Source: Bradyrhizobium sp. 4 (GTDB lineage: Bacteria > Pseudomonadota > Alphaproteobacteria > Rhizobiales > Xanthobacteraceae). From it: a stretch of DNA of 64,000 nt. The stretch covers positions 5,766,001 to 5,830,000 of the forward strand of contig NZ_CP064686.1 of assembly GCF_023100905.1 (NCBI RefSeq), read 5' to 3'. Positions 8,459 through 17,292 of this stretch are shown piece by piece (position 1 is the first letter of the stretch; every line of letters begins with the position of its first letter). The position numbers and the translations under genes were made by a program. The notes beneath the pieces were generated by a model. That model saw only the letters and a program-made list of their open reading frames with translations, was not told the DNA's origin and searched no databases.

Positions 8459-9334
8459 ATGCGTGCTTTCCAGATTCTGATCGATGGCTTTGCCATCAGC
8501 GCTCTCTATGCTCTCGGTGCCACCGGCTTCACGCTGATCTTCGGCGTGTCCGGCGTCCTCAACCTCTCCCACGGGGCCATCATGGTGGCTGCAGCGGTGG
8601 CGGCCTGGGCCGCCGCCAGCATCCTGAATGTCGGCACCTATGCCGGCGCGCTGATCGGGGTCGGTGTCGCCCTCCTGACATCCTTTGCGACCTATTTCGC
8701 GGTAGTGAAGCCGATCCAGGACTCCCGGCGCATCCCGAATGAAGAGAAGGAGATCTTCGTCCTCACCGGCACGCTGCTGTGGGGGATCATGATCCAGGAG
8801 GTGATCGCTTATTTCTTCACCAACAACGCCAAGACCGTGCTTCCGATCGTCGAGGGCGTGGTCGAGATCCTCGGCGTACGCACGCCCAGGAACGAGATCT
8901 TTACCGCGATCGTGTGCTGCTTCGTCATCGCGCTGTTGTGGCTCCTGGTGAACCGCACCCGCACCGGCAAGGCGGTGCTGGCCGCCTCGATGAACCCACG
9001 TGGCGTCACCCTGCTCGGCCTCGAGCTCACCAACATCTACGTCGTGGTGTGGGCGATCTACGGCATTCTCGCCGGCATCGCCGGCGTCCTGCTCGGAATG
9101 TTCCTCGGCGTCAGCTCCTACAGCGTCGGACCGCTGACCGCGAGCGCGTTCTCGATCGTCGTGCTCGGCGGCCTCGGCAGCGTCTCCGGCTCGCTGATCG
9201 CCGCCTTCGTGGTCGGCTATCTCGAAACGCTCACGGCCTATCTGGTCTCGCCGGCCTACCGCACCATTCCTGCGCTGCTGCTGCTCGTGTTCGTGATGTA
9301 CATCCGGCCCCAGGGCCTTCTGGGGAGGCGCTGA
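8459..9334 (+). CDS. Liv-type ABC permease, LivH class
   Basis: Inner-membrane permease of the HAAT family, 291 residues with about eight hydrophobic segments. It opens MRAFQILIDGFAISALYALGATGFTLIFGVSGVLNLSHGA, where LNLSHG is the LivH hallmark. It keeps the ATPase-contacting loop near NRTRTGKAVLAASMNPRGVTLLG and ends VMYIRPQGLLGRR. One base separates it from the LivM-class gene, consistent with a co-translated heterodimer. It is slightly shorter than E. coli LivH. Function as half of the membrane channel is secure; substrate is not. Confidence 0.93.
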   Translation: MRAFQILIDGFAISALYALGATGFTLIFGVSGVLNLSHGAIMVAAAVAAWAAASILNVGTYAGALIGVGVALLTSFATYFAVVKPIQDSRRIPNEEKEIFVLTGTLLWGIMIQEVIAYFFTNNAKTVLPIVEGVVEILGVRTPRNEIFTAIVCCFVIALLWLLVNRTRTGKAVLAASMNPRGVTLLGLELTNIYVVVWAIYGILAGIAGVLLGMFLGVSSYSVGPLTASAFSIVVLGGLGSVSGSLIAAFVVGYLETLTAYLVSPAYRTIPALLLLVFVMYIRPQGLLGRR

Positions 9335-9335
9335 G

Positions 9336-10262
9336 ATGGCCAGCTTCTTTACGACCCGCCTGTTCTTCATCTCGCTCGCGCTGGTCGTCATCGCGGCGAC
9401 GCTGCCGCTCTACGTCTCCGGCTACGTGCTCGGGCTTCTCACCGTCGCCTTCTATTTCGGCGTGTTCGCAATGGCCTGGGACCTGCTGTTCGGCTTCGCC
9501 GGCGAGGTCAATTTCGGGCCGACCTTCCTGATCGGCGTGGGCGCCTACACCGCCGGCATCCTCAATGCCCAATTCGGCTGGTCGGTTTACGCTTGCATCG
9601 TGCTCGGCGCGCTCGCCTCCGTCATCGCCGGCCTCGTGCTGGCGCTGCCGGCGCTCCGGGTGCGCGGACCGTATTTCGGCCTGACCACGCTGGTCGCGGT
9701 GCTGATGCTGCAGAATTTCATCGTGGTGTTTGCCGACCTCACCGGCGGCGAGATCGGCCTGACCATCCCCGACGTCATCACCATCAACGCCGGCGCCAAT
9801 TACTGGATCGCGCTCGGCTTCATGACGATCTCGGCGGCTATTCTTTATGGCCTGTCGCAGTCGCCGATCGGGCTGGTGCTGCAAGCCAGCGGCCAGGATC
9901 CGGTGCAGGCCGGCGCGCTTGGCTTCAACATCGTCAAGCACAAGCTCGCCGCCTTCATCGTCAGCGCGTTCTTCTCGGGGTTATCAGGCGCGCTGCTGGT
10001 GTTCTATTTCGGCACCGCCTCGGTCGGCACCGTCGTCGACGTCGCGGTCGGCGTCAACGTGATCGTCTCAGCCGTGCTCGGCGGCCGGCGCACCGTGCTT
10101 GGCGCGGCGCTGGGCGCAATCTTCCTGATCGTCGCCGGCGAGTTCCTGCGCCCGACCGGCGAGCTAGCGACCTTCATCGTTTCGGCCGTCGCGCTGCTCG
10201 TCGTGCTGTTCTTCCCCGGCGGCTTCCTCGGAGCGGCCCTCTCGCGTGAGGCGCGCTCGTGA
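9336..10262 (+). CDS. Liv-type ABC permease, LivM class
   Basis: Second membrane subunit of the HAAT transporter, 308 residues, highly hydrophobic. Diagnostic stretches are AMAWDLLFGFAGEVNFGPTFLIGVGAY, LPALRVRGPYFGLTTLVAVLMLQ and VVDVAVGVNVIVSAVLGGRRTVLGAALGA, all in the LivM order. Its stop codon TGA overlaps the ATG of the ATPase gene (TGATG), indicating translational coupling. It differs from the LivM of the second transporter in this window, which has a longer C-terminal tail. Confidence 0.93.
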   Translation: MASFFTTRLFFISLALVVIAATLPLYVSGYVLGLLTVAFYFGVFAMAWDLLFGFAGEVNFGPTFLIGVGAYTAGILNAQFGWSVYACIVLGALASVIAGLVLALPALRVRGPYFGLTTLVAVLMLQNFIVVFADLTGGEIGLTIPDVITINAGANYWIALGFMTISAAILYGLSQSPIGLVLQASGQDPVQAGALGFNIVKHKLAAFIVSAFFSGLSGALLVFYFGTASVGTVVDVAVGVNVIVSAVLGGRRTVLGAALGAIFLIVAGEFLRPTGELATFIVSAVALLVVLFFPGGFLGAALSREARS

Positions 10263-11743
10263 TGGATATGCGAACTTCAAACAGGGCCGTGCTCGAAGTC
10301 CGTGGCCTGACCAAGCGCTTCGGCGGATTGACGGCGGTGAAGAACCTCGGCTTCGAGGTCAATAGCGGCGAGATCTTTGGCCTGATCGGGCCGAACGGCT
10401 CGGGCAAGTCGACCGCGATGAAGAGCGTGATGGGCATCGAGCGCCCGACCGCCGGCGAAGTGATCTTCGAGGGCGAGGACGTCGCCGGCCTTCCCGCGCA
10501 CAAGATCGCGCGCAAAGGCTTTGGCATGGTGTTCCAGCATTCGCGGCCGCTGAACCGGCAGACCGTGCTGGAGAACATCATGGTCGCGCTGCTGCCGGAC
10601 AGCCTGTTCATGCTGTTTCCCGACAAGGCGCTGGTCGAGCGCGCCAAATGGATTGCCGACCGCGTCGGCCTCGGCAACGTGATGAACCGCCGCCCGCCGA
10701 CGCTGCCCTTCGCCGACCTGCGCCGGCTCGAGCTGGCCAAGGCGATCGCGCGCGACCCCAAAGTCGTGCTGGTGGACGAGCCCTTTGCCGGGCTGACGCG
10801 GGCGGAGGTCGAAATCTTCTCCGACCTGATCCGCAGTTTTCGCGACGAGGGCCGCGCGGTGATGCTGGTCGACCACAACGTCAAGAGCGTCGCGGCGCTG
10901 GTCGACCGCGTGCTCGCGATGTATCTCGGCGAGGAGATCGTCACCGGCAAAGCCGAGGACGTCATGAAGAACGAGACGGTGCGGCGGGTCTATCTCGGCG
11001 GCGCCATCGAGACCCATGCGCGGCCCGAGACCAGCTTCAAGGACAAGGTGCCGCTGCTCCAGGTCGAGAACGTCAGCGTGTTCTACGGCAAGGCGCAGGC
11101 GCTGGAGAACGTCTCGATCCACGTCCACGAGGGCGAGTTCGTCTCCATTGTCGGCCTCAACGGCGCCGGCAAGACCACACTGTTCAACACCATCTCCGGC
11201 TTCCTGCCTTATACCGGCGAGATCGTACGCAACGGCGAGAATCTGCGCGGCACGAGCCCAGCGAAAATCGCCCGCAGCGGCCTCGTGCAGTGCCCGGAAT
11301 CGCGCGAGCTGTTCGGCGAGATGAGCGTGCGCGAAAACCTCGATCTCGGCGGGCAACACCTCGCCGACGACAAGCGCGCGGCACAGCTTGCCTGGCTGTT
11401 CGAGCTATTCCCGATCCTGAAAGAGCGCCAGGGCCAGATGGCGCAAACGCTCTCCGGTGGCGAGCAGCAGATGCTTGCGATCGGCCGCGCGCTGATGATG
11501 CAGCCGCAGATCCTGATCCTGGACGAGCCGACGCTGGGCCTCGCCCCCGTCATTCTCGAACTCCTGTCCAAGGCCCTAACGAGGCTGCGGCAGACGACGT
11601 CGATCACGGTGCTGCTCGGCGAGCAGAACGTGACCTTCGCGCTTCCGCATGCCGACCGCGTCTATGTGCTCGAACATGCAAGGATCGTCTGGGAGGGCGA
11701 TCCTGGCCGCTTCGCCGCGGAGGCTGGCGCCGATTTTCTCTAG
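10262..11743 (+). CDS. Fused LivG-LivF double ATPase of ABC transporter
   Basis: One 493-residue polypeptide carries both nucleotide-binding domains that are separate proteins in most Liv systems. Domain 1 (about 10-250) is LivG-like: Walker A GPNGSGKST at 43-51, MVFQHSRPLN and VVLVDEPFAGLT. Its signature loop reads LPFADLRRLELA rather than LSGGQ, as far as I recall a common variation in LivG relatives. Domain 2 (about 260-493) is LivF-like: GLNGAGKTT near 298, canonical LSGGEQQML near 397 and ILILDEPTLGLAP. The junction (about 245-262) is a short linker around THARPETSFKDK. Start: an ATG at 10262 overlaps the LivM stop, and a GTG three bases earlier is also possible. GC3 is uniform across the junction, so this is a true fusion. 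Confidence 0.93.
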   Translation: MDMRTSNRAVLEVRGLTKRFGGLTAVKNLGFEVNSGEIFGLIGPNGSGKSTAMKSVMGIERPTAGEVIFEGEDVAGLPAHKIARKGFGMVFQHSRPLNRQTVLENIMVALLPDSLFMLFPDKALVERAKWIADRVGLGNVMNRRPPTLPFADLRRLELAKAIARDPKVVLVDEPFAGLTRAEVEIFSDLIRSFRDEGRAVMLVDHNVKSVAALVDRVLAMYLGEEIVTGKAEDVMKNETVRRVYLGGAIETHARPETSFKDKVPLLQVENVSVFYGKAQALENVSIHVHEGEFVSIVGLNGAGKTTLFNTISGFLPYTGEIVRNGENLRGTSPAKIARSGLVQCPESRELFGEMSVRENLDLGGQHLADDKRAAQLAWLFELFPILKERQGQMAQTLSGGEQQMLAIGRALMMQPQILILDEPTLGLAPVILELLSKALTRLRQTTSITVLLGEQNVTFALPHADRVYVLEHARIVWEGDPGRFAAEAGADFL

Positions 11744-11784
11744 TTCGCGCATATCAACAACAAACAAGCAAAAGGGAAACGACC

Positions 11785-13026
11785 ATGCGACCATCGACGA
11801 ATTTGAGCGGCAGCTTTCTCCTCGCCTCCGCGCTGGCGCTGTGCCTCGCTGCTCCCGCCTACGCGCAGTCGAACGAGCCCATCAAGATCGGCGTCATCGC
11901 CGAAGTGCAGTCGATCGCGGGTGCCGCGACGCCTGGCGGCGCGCAGATCGCCGCCGACGAAATCAACGCCAAGGGCGGCATTCTCGGCCGCAAGATCGAG
12001 ATCGTGACCTACGACAACAAAAGCTCCTCGGCGGACTCGGTGCGTGCGTTCCAGCGCGCGGTGAGCGAGGACAAGGTCTCCGCCGTGATCGCAAGCTATA
12101 TCAGCGAGGTCGTCCTCGCGCTCGAACCCTGGGCGGCGCGGCTGAAGATGCCGCTGATCACCCCCGGCGCCGCCTCGAACGAGATCACCAAGGCGATCCA
12201 TAACGACTACGAGAAGAACAAGTACACCTTCCACGGCTATCTGACTTCGGCCGCGCAAGCGCAGCTCGTCTGCGACGCCGCCAAGGATCTCCTGGTCGAC
12301 AAGCTCAAGTTCAAGACGGTCGCGATCATGAGCGAGGACGCCGCCTGGACCAAGCCGCTCGACGTCGGCTACGAGGCCTGTCTTCCGAAAGCAGGCCTCA
12401 AGGTGGTCGAGCACGTGCGGTTCTCGCCTGACACCACCGACTTCACGCCGATCTTCAACAATATCGAGGGCAAGAAGCCGGACGTGATCGTCACCGGCAT
12501 CTCGCATGTCGGCGTGCAGCCGACGGTGCAGTGGAAGAACCAGCAGGTACCAATCCCGATGTTCGGCATCAGCGCGCAGGCGCTGAGCCCGACCTTCTGG
12601 AAGGACACCAATGGCGCCGCCGACGGCGTCCCGTCGCTGGCGGTCGCAACGCCCGACGTTGCCGTGACCTCCAAGACGAAACCGTTCGCGGCCGCGTTCA
12701 AGGCCAAGTTCGGCTCGCCGCCGGCCTATACCGGCTACACCGCGTATGACGAGGTCTACTTCATCACGGAGGCGATCACGCGCGCGGGCTCGACCGATCC
12801 CGACAAGATGGTCGCCGAACTCGAAAAGACCGACTACGAGGGCACGATCGGCCGCATCCAATTCTACGGCAAGGACGACGAGTTCACCCACGGCATCAAG
12901 TCGGGTCCGACGACCGTATCCGGTCTGGTCTTCCAGTGGCAGGACTCCAAGCAGGTCGTGGTCTGGCCCGAGAAGATCGCGGAAGGCAAGCTGAAGTTTC
13001 CGAGCTTCGTGAAGCTGTCGCAGTAA
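11785..13026 (+). CDS. Liv-type ABC transporter substrate-binding protein, copy 2
   Basis: A 413-residue paralogue of the binding protein at the other end of this operon, exactly equal in length and nearly the same through most blocks (GAASNEI, KNKYTFHGYLTSAA, IMSEDAAWTKPLDVGYEACLPK, HVGVQPTVQWKNQQVPIPMFG). Differences cluster in the signal peptide (ending APAYAQ) and in the region around residues 270-300 (SAQALSPTFWKDTNGAADGVPSLAVATPDVAVTS), which probably lines the ligand cleft. The start is the ATG at 11785 after AAAGGGAAAC; the frame is open far upstream only because it is a high-GC shadow of the ATPase gene. It likely feeds the same permease with a second ligand or affinity. Confidence 0.93.
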   Translation: MRPSTNLSGSFLLASALALCLAAPAYAQSNEPIKIGVIAEVQSIAGAATPGGAQIAADEINAKGGILGRKIEIVTYDNKSSSADSVRAFQRAVSEDKVSAVIASYISEVVLALEPWAARLKMPLITPGAASNEITKAIHNDYEKNKYTFHGYLTSAAQAQLVCDAAKDLLVDKLKFKTVAIMSEDAAWTKPLDVGYEACLPKAGLKVVEHVRFSPDTTDFTPIFNNIEGKKPDVIVTGISHVGVQPTVQWKNQQVPIPMFGISAQALSPTFWKDTNGAADGVPSLAVATPDVAVTSKTKPFAAAFKAKFGSPPAYTGYTAYDEVYFITEAITRAGSTDPDKMVAELEKTDYEGTIGRIQFYGKDDEFTHGIKSGPTTVSGLVFQWQDSKQVVVWPEKIAEGKLKFPSFVKLSQ

Positions 13027-13076
13027 TACGCCGGACTGGGCACCAGGCTCGGTCCCGAGCGCCCCATCGCCTTTGC

Positions 13077-13114
13077 AAGGCCCGTCGCTCCAGCCGCGAC
13101 GGGCCTTTGTTTTG
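13077..13114 (+). terminator. Rho-independent terminator of the first Liv operon
   Basis: A 12-bp perfect stem (AAGGCCCGTCGC with GCGACGGGCCTT), seven-base loop, then TGTTTTG. It lies 50 bases after the second binding-protein gene and closes the operon before the UvrA-like gene. Confidence 0.9.
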
Positions 13115-13200
13115 TGCAGAACGCCACCGGTACGCTGTCATCGGTGGACCCATCCTGCGATCCTGCCGTTAACCTCCCATGCGTGGGCCGGAGCAGCCAA

Positions 13201-15717
13201 ATGGACGACCGACCAAGACGACCCGATGGCCTGATGCAGGACGACGGCTTCGTTCGCGTGCGCGGCGCGCGTGAGCACAATCTCAGGAACGTCGACGTCA
13301 GTATTCCGCGCAACGCCCTCGTCGTGTTCACGGGCGTGTCGGGCTCCGGAAAATCCTCGCTCGCCTTCGGGACGATCTACGCCGAGGCGCAGCGGCGATA
13401 TCTGGAATCGGTGTCGCCTTACGCGCGCCGTCTCTTCCACCAGATGCAGATCCCTGAGGTCGACGACATCGAAGGCCTGCCGCCCGCCGTCGCGCTCCAG
13501 CAGCAGCGCGGCGCGCCGACGACGAGGTCGTCCGTCGGCAGCGTGACCACCATCTCGAACCTGCTCAGGATGCTCTATTCCCGTGCCGGCGATTACCCGC
13601 GCGGACAGCCAATGCTCTATGCGGAATCGTTCTCGCCGAACACGCCGGAAGGCGCCTGCCCGACCTGCCACGGCATCGGCCGGATGCTCGACGTCACCGA
13701 AAAATCCATGGTGCCCGACGACACCCTCACCATTCGCGAGCGCGCCGTCGCGGCCTGGCCGAGTGCCTGGCAGGGACAGAACCTCCGGGACATCCTGACG
13801 ACGCTAGGCTACGACGTTGACAAGCCCTGGCGTGAGCTGCCCAGGAAGGACCGCGACTGGATCCTGTTCACTGAGGAGCAGCCGACCGTTCCGGTCTATG
13901 CCGGTTACACTGCGGCAGAAGTCAAACGAGCCCTCCGCCGCAAGGAGGAGCCGAGCTATCAAGGCACGTTCACCGGCGCCAAGCGCTACGTGATGCAGAC
14001 CTATGCCAAGTCCGAGAGTGCGATGATGAAGCGCCGCGTCGCGCAATTCATGATCACCCAGGACTGCCCGACCTGCCACGGCACGCGATTGAAGCCCGAG
14101 GCGCTCAAGGTCAAGTTCGCCGGTCTTGATATCGCCGAGATGTCTCATCTGCCGCTCAAGAAGCTGCAGGAGGTGATGAAGCCATTCGCGAAGGCTTCGA
14201 CGGATGGAGCATCGGAGAAGACCATCGTCGCCAGGCGCATCTGCGAGGATCTGTCGGCGCGACTGGCGGTCCTGCTCGATCTCGGGCTTGGCTATCTCGC
14301 TTGCGAGCGCAGTACGCCGACGCTGTCGCCGGGCGAGTTGCAGCGGCTGCGGCTTGCGACACAGGTCCGCTCCAACCTGTTCGGCGTCGTCTACGTGCTC
14401 GACGAACCGTCGGCAGGTCTGCATCCCGCCGACACCGAGGCGCTGCTGCGGGCGCTGGACAGGCTGAAGCATGCGGGCAATTCGATCTTCGTGGTCGAAC
14501 ACGAGATCGAGGTAATCAGGCATGCCGACTGGCTGGTCGACGTCGGGCCGGACGCCGGCGAAGGCGGCGGGAAAATCCTCTATAGCGGGCCCCCCGCAGG
14601 GCTCGGGCAGGTCGCACAATCGCGAACCGCCCATTATCTCGCGCATCCACGAAAGCCACTGCCGACGGTCCGCCGCGAGTCGAAGGGCCACCTGAAGATC
14701 CGGGGGGTGACCCGCAACAATCTGCGCGGCCTCGACGTCGATATCCCGCTCGGGATTCTCGCCAGCGTGACCGGCGTGTCGGGCTCGGGCAAATCGAGCC
14801 TGATCAGTCAATTCCTCGTCGATGCCGTGGCGGAGCATCTCGGCCATACACGGGCCGCGGACGCGGACGACGACTGCCTGGCAGCACCCACGGTCGAGAC
14901 ATTGGGCGGCAAGATTGTCGCCGGCCTCGACCAGATCGATCGCCTCGTGGTGGTGGATCAGAGGCCGATCGGCCGCACGCCACGATCGAACCTTGCGACC
15001 TATACCGGCCTGTTTGACCACGTCCGGCGGCTGTTCGCCGCGACACCGCAGGCAAAATCCCGCCGCTACGATGCCGGGCGCTTCTCTTTCAATGTCGCGA
15101 AAGGCCGATGCAGCACCTGCGAAGGCGAGGGATTTGTCTGCGTCGAGCTTCTGTTCCTGCCTAGTGTCTATGCGCCCTGCCCGACCTGCAAGGGCGCGCG
15201 CTACAACGACAAGACGCTGGAGGTGAAGGTCCGCGGAAAATCCATCGCGGATGTGCTGATGATGCGCGTCGACGAGGCCTTCGAATTCTTCCGCGAAGAT
15301 CCAACTCTCAACCGGTCGCTATCGGTCGTCCGCGAGGTCGGGCTCGGCTATATTCGTCTCGGTCAGTCCGCGACCGAACTGTCGGGTGGCGAAGCCCAGC
15401 GCATCAAGCTCGCGACCGAGCTCATGCGGCCGCAACGCGGTCACACGCTCTATGTCCTGGACGAGCCGACCACCGGTCTGCATCCCAAGGATGTCGAGCG
15501 GCTGATCGCCCAACTCGAGCGCATCGTGGACGCCGGCAACAGCGTGGTCGTGGTCGAACATGACATGGATGTCGTCTCTCACAGCGACTGGATCATCGAT
15601 CTCGGTCCCGGCGCCGGCGATGAAGGCGGCCGCATTGTTGCGTCAGGGACACCGCGCGAGGTGGCCAAGGCCGGCGGGAAGACCGCCGGCTATCTCGCCC
15701 GTCGCTTGAAACAATAG
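13201..15717 (+). CDS. UvrA2-like excinuclease ATPase (short UvrA paralogue)
   Basis: Double ABC-ATPase of the UvrA family, 838 residues, about 100 shorter than housekeeping UvrA. It has two Walker A sites (GVSGSGKSS near 45 and near 525), two signature regions (LSPGELQRLRLA and LSGGEAQRIKLA), and cysteine pairs CPTCHGIGRM, CPTCHGTRLKPEAL and CSTCEGEG with CPTCKGARY. The shorter N-terminal half fits the UvrA2 class, which lacks the UvrB-binding domain. Such proteins are linked to damage tolerance or resistance to DNA-binding compounds rather than classical excision, which is inference here. Start at 13201 is preceded by GGAG. No uvrB or transporter gene is adjacent; the following gene is an unrelated binding protein. 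Confidence 0.88.
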   Translation: MDDRPRRPDGLMQDDGFVRVRGAREHNLRNVDVSIPRNALVVFTGVSGSGKSSLAFGTIYAEAQRRYLESVSPYARRLFHQMQIPEVDDIEGLPPAVALQQQRGAPTTRSSVGSVTTISNLLRMLYSRAGDYPRGQPMLYAESFSPNTPEGACPTCHGIGRMLDVTEKSMVPDDTLTIRERAVAAWPSAWQGQNLRDILTTLGYDVDKPWRELPRKDRDWILFTEEQPTVPVYAGYTAAEVKRALRRKEEPSYQGTFTGAKRYVMQTYAKSESAMMKRRVAQFMITQDCPTCHGTRLKPEALKVKFAGLDIAEMSHLPLKKLQEVMKPFAKASTDGASEKTIVARRICEDLSARLAVLLDLGLGYLACERSTPTLSPGELQRLRLATQVRSNLFGVVYVLDEPSAGLHPADTEALLRALDRLKHAGNSIFVVEHEIEVIRHADWLVDVGPDAGEGGGKILYSGPPAGLGQVAQSRTAHYLAHPRKPLPTVRRESKGHLKIRGVTRNNLRGLDVDIPLGILASVTGVSGSGKSSLISQFLVDAVAEHLGHTRAADADDDCLAAPTVETLGGKIVAGLDQIDRLVVVDQRPIGRTPRSNLATYTGLFDHVRRLFAATPQAKSRRYDAGRFSFNVAKGRCSTCEGEGFVCVELLFLPSVYAPCPTCKGARYNDKTLEVKVRGKSIADVLMMRVDEAFEFFREDPTLNRSLSVVREVGLGYIRLGQSATELSGGEAQRIKLATELMRPQRGHTLYVLDEPTTGLHPKDVERLIAQLERIVDAGNSVVVVEHDMDVVSHSDWIIDLGPGAGDEGGRIVASGTPREVAKAGGKTAGYLARRLKQ

Positions 15718-15871
15718 CGCGGGTCTCGTCGCCGCCCCTTTCGCAATTGCGTTCTGCGCCGCGGAGGCGGGACCCCGACTTTCGCCATGTTGACTTTCCA
15801 CCGCCCCCCTCCCCATACTTCGAAAAAGAATAACAAGACCAAATCATAAGACGATTTTGAGGGAGGATAGG

Positions 15872-17182
15872 ATGCCGACTTCACGCAGGCAGCTGCTGAA
15901 GAGCTCGGCGGCTGCCGCCGCCGCACTCAGCCTCGATTGGACACGGGCCCAGGCGCAAGCCGAAAATTTACGCATCGGCCTGATCTACGACCTCACCGGT
16001 CCGTTCGCCGCTGGCGGCTCGGTCGCCTCCTCGGTCGGCGCGCAGATCGCCATCGACCTCGTCAACGAAAAGGGCGGCATCGGCGGCAAGACCAAGATCG
16101 TGCCGGTCGCGGCGGATTCGCAGAGCAAGGCGGACGTGGCGATCAACGAAGCCGAGCGGCTGATCAGCCAGGAAAAGATCGACATCATCAACGGGGTCTA
16201 TTCCAGCGCGCATGCGGTGCCGATGGCCGCGAAGGTCGAGCAGCAGAAGAAGATCCTCTGGATCACGACAGCGGTCTCGACCGCCGTGTTCAAGGACAAG
16301 AACCTGCAATACGTGTTTCGCGCGCAGATCCATTCCGACCAGTACGGCCAGGCCTTCGCGGGCTTCGTCGCCGAGCACGCGCAAGGCAAGCTCGGCATGG
16401 ACCCGAAGGACGTCAAGGTTGCGCTGATCCACGAGGACGGGCCTTACGGCGTCGGCGTCGCGGCGGCCGACGAGGCCTATGCCAAGCAGGCGGGCATCCA
16501 GGTGGTGATGCGCGAAGGCTATTCGGCGTCCGCGCCCGATCTCTCGGTGCTTGTGACCAAGCTCAAGCGCGCCAAGGTCGATGTGATCTCGCACGCCGGC
16601 TACAACCCCGACATCACCCTGTTCCTGCGTCAAGCCCGCGAGAGCGGCCTGCGCTTCAAGATGCTGTTCGGCGCGGGCGCCGGCTACAGCCAGCTCGACA
16701 AGCTGCGCGCGACCTTCGGCCCCGACATCGACAATTTCTGCAACATCGATCCGGTGCCGGCGCAACTGCTCGATTCCGCCAAGCTTGCGCCTGGAATCGG
16801 CGATCTGACCAAGACCATGGTCACGCGCTACCAGGCCAAGACCGGCGCGACCGACGTGCCGCCGCACTGCTCGATGGGTTTCAACCAGACCTGGATTCTG
16901 CTCAACAGCGTGCTGCCGGTCGCCAAGGAAAGGTACGGCAGCTTCGAGCCCGAGGCCATTCGCAAGGCCGCGCTCGACGTCGACATTCCCGCCGGCGGCA
17001 CCATCCAGGGCTATGGCGTGAAATTCTTCCCGCCGGGCACGCCGCTCTCCGGCCAGAACGAGCGCTCGACCCCGGTCGTGATGCAGAATGCCGGCGAGCA
17101 CATCTCGGTTGTGTGGCCGACGAACATCAGGACGCAAGACCCGGTGTTTCCGCTACCGAAGGGATCGACCTATGGGACGTGA
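15872..17182 (+). CDS. Orphan ABC substrate-binding protein, Liv/HAAT type
   Basis: Periplasmic binding protein, 436 residues, with an SRRQLLKSSAAAAAALSL leader that could be Tat- or Sec-dependent and is cleaved near AQAQA. The mature part starts ENLRIGLIYDLTGPFAAGGS and contains VALIHEDGPYGV and GYSASAPDLSVLVTKLKRAK, then HAGYNPDITLFLRQARESGLRF. These blocks closely match the binding protein at 61942-63264, not the pair in the nearer operon. GGGAGG precedes the ATG at 15872. There is no permease or ATPase next to it, so it either uses another transporter (the 58-63 kb one is a candidate) or a distant one. Confidence 0.88.
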   Translation: MPTSRRQLLKSSAAAAAALSLDWTRAQAQAENLRIGLIYDLTGPFAAGGSVASSVGAQIAIDLVNEKGGIGGKTKIVPVAADSQSKADVAINEAERLISQEKIDIINGVYSSAHAVPMAAKVEQQKKILWITTAVSTAVFKDKNLQYVFRAQIHSDQYGQAFAGFVAEHAQGKLGMDPKDVKVALIHEDGPYGVGVAAADEAYAKQAGIQVVMREGYSASAPDLSVLVTKLKRAKVDVISHAGYNPDITLFLRQARESGLRFKMLFGAGAGYSQLDKLRATFGPDIDNFCNIDPVPAQLLDSAKLAPGIGDLTKTMVTRYQAKTGATDVPPHCSMGFNQTWILLNSVLPVAKERYGSFEPEAIRKAALDVDIPAGGTIQGYGVKFFPPGTPLSGQNERSTPVVMQNAGEHISVVWPTNIRTQDPVFPLPKGSTYGT

Positions 17183-17206
17183 GGCTACGCGCCGCGACGA
17201 CGGTGC

Positions 17207-17262
17207 ACCCTCTCCCCTTGCGGGAGAGGGTGGCTCGCCGCGAAGCGGTGAGACGGGTGAGT
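17207..17262. repeat. REP-like palindrome, copy A
   Basis: ACCCTCTCCC, CTTGC loop, GGGAGAGGGT (perfect 10-bp stem), followed by a second weaker stem around CTCGCCGCGAAGCGGTGAG and then ACGGGTGAG. The same unit occurs at 20986-21043 in reverse orientation and in divergent form at 20896-20942. It is a dispersed intergenic element. Confidence 0.8.
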
Positions 17263-17292
17263 AGGTCGCACCTCCCCAATTAGGCAATCATT

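Noticed and set aside
10702..10737. Degenerate ABC signature in the LivG half as evidence of a dead ATPase site
   Set aside because: The other LivG-class ATPase in the window also lacks LSGGQ, so this is a subfamily feature, not loss of function.
10648..11784. Open frame extending the second binding protein far upstream through the ATPase gene
   Set aside because: The upstream residues are Arg/Pro-rich shadow sequence. A signal peptide and a ribosome-binding site place the real start at 11785.
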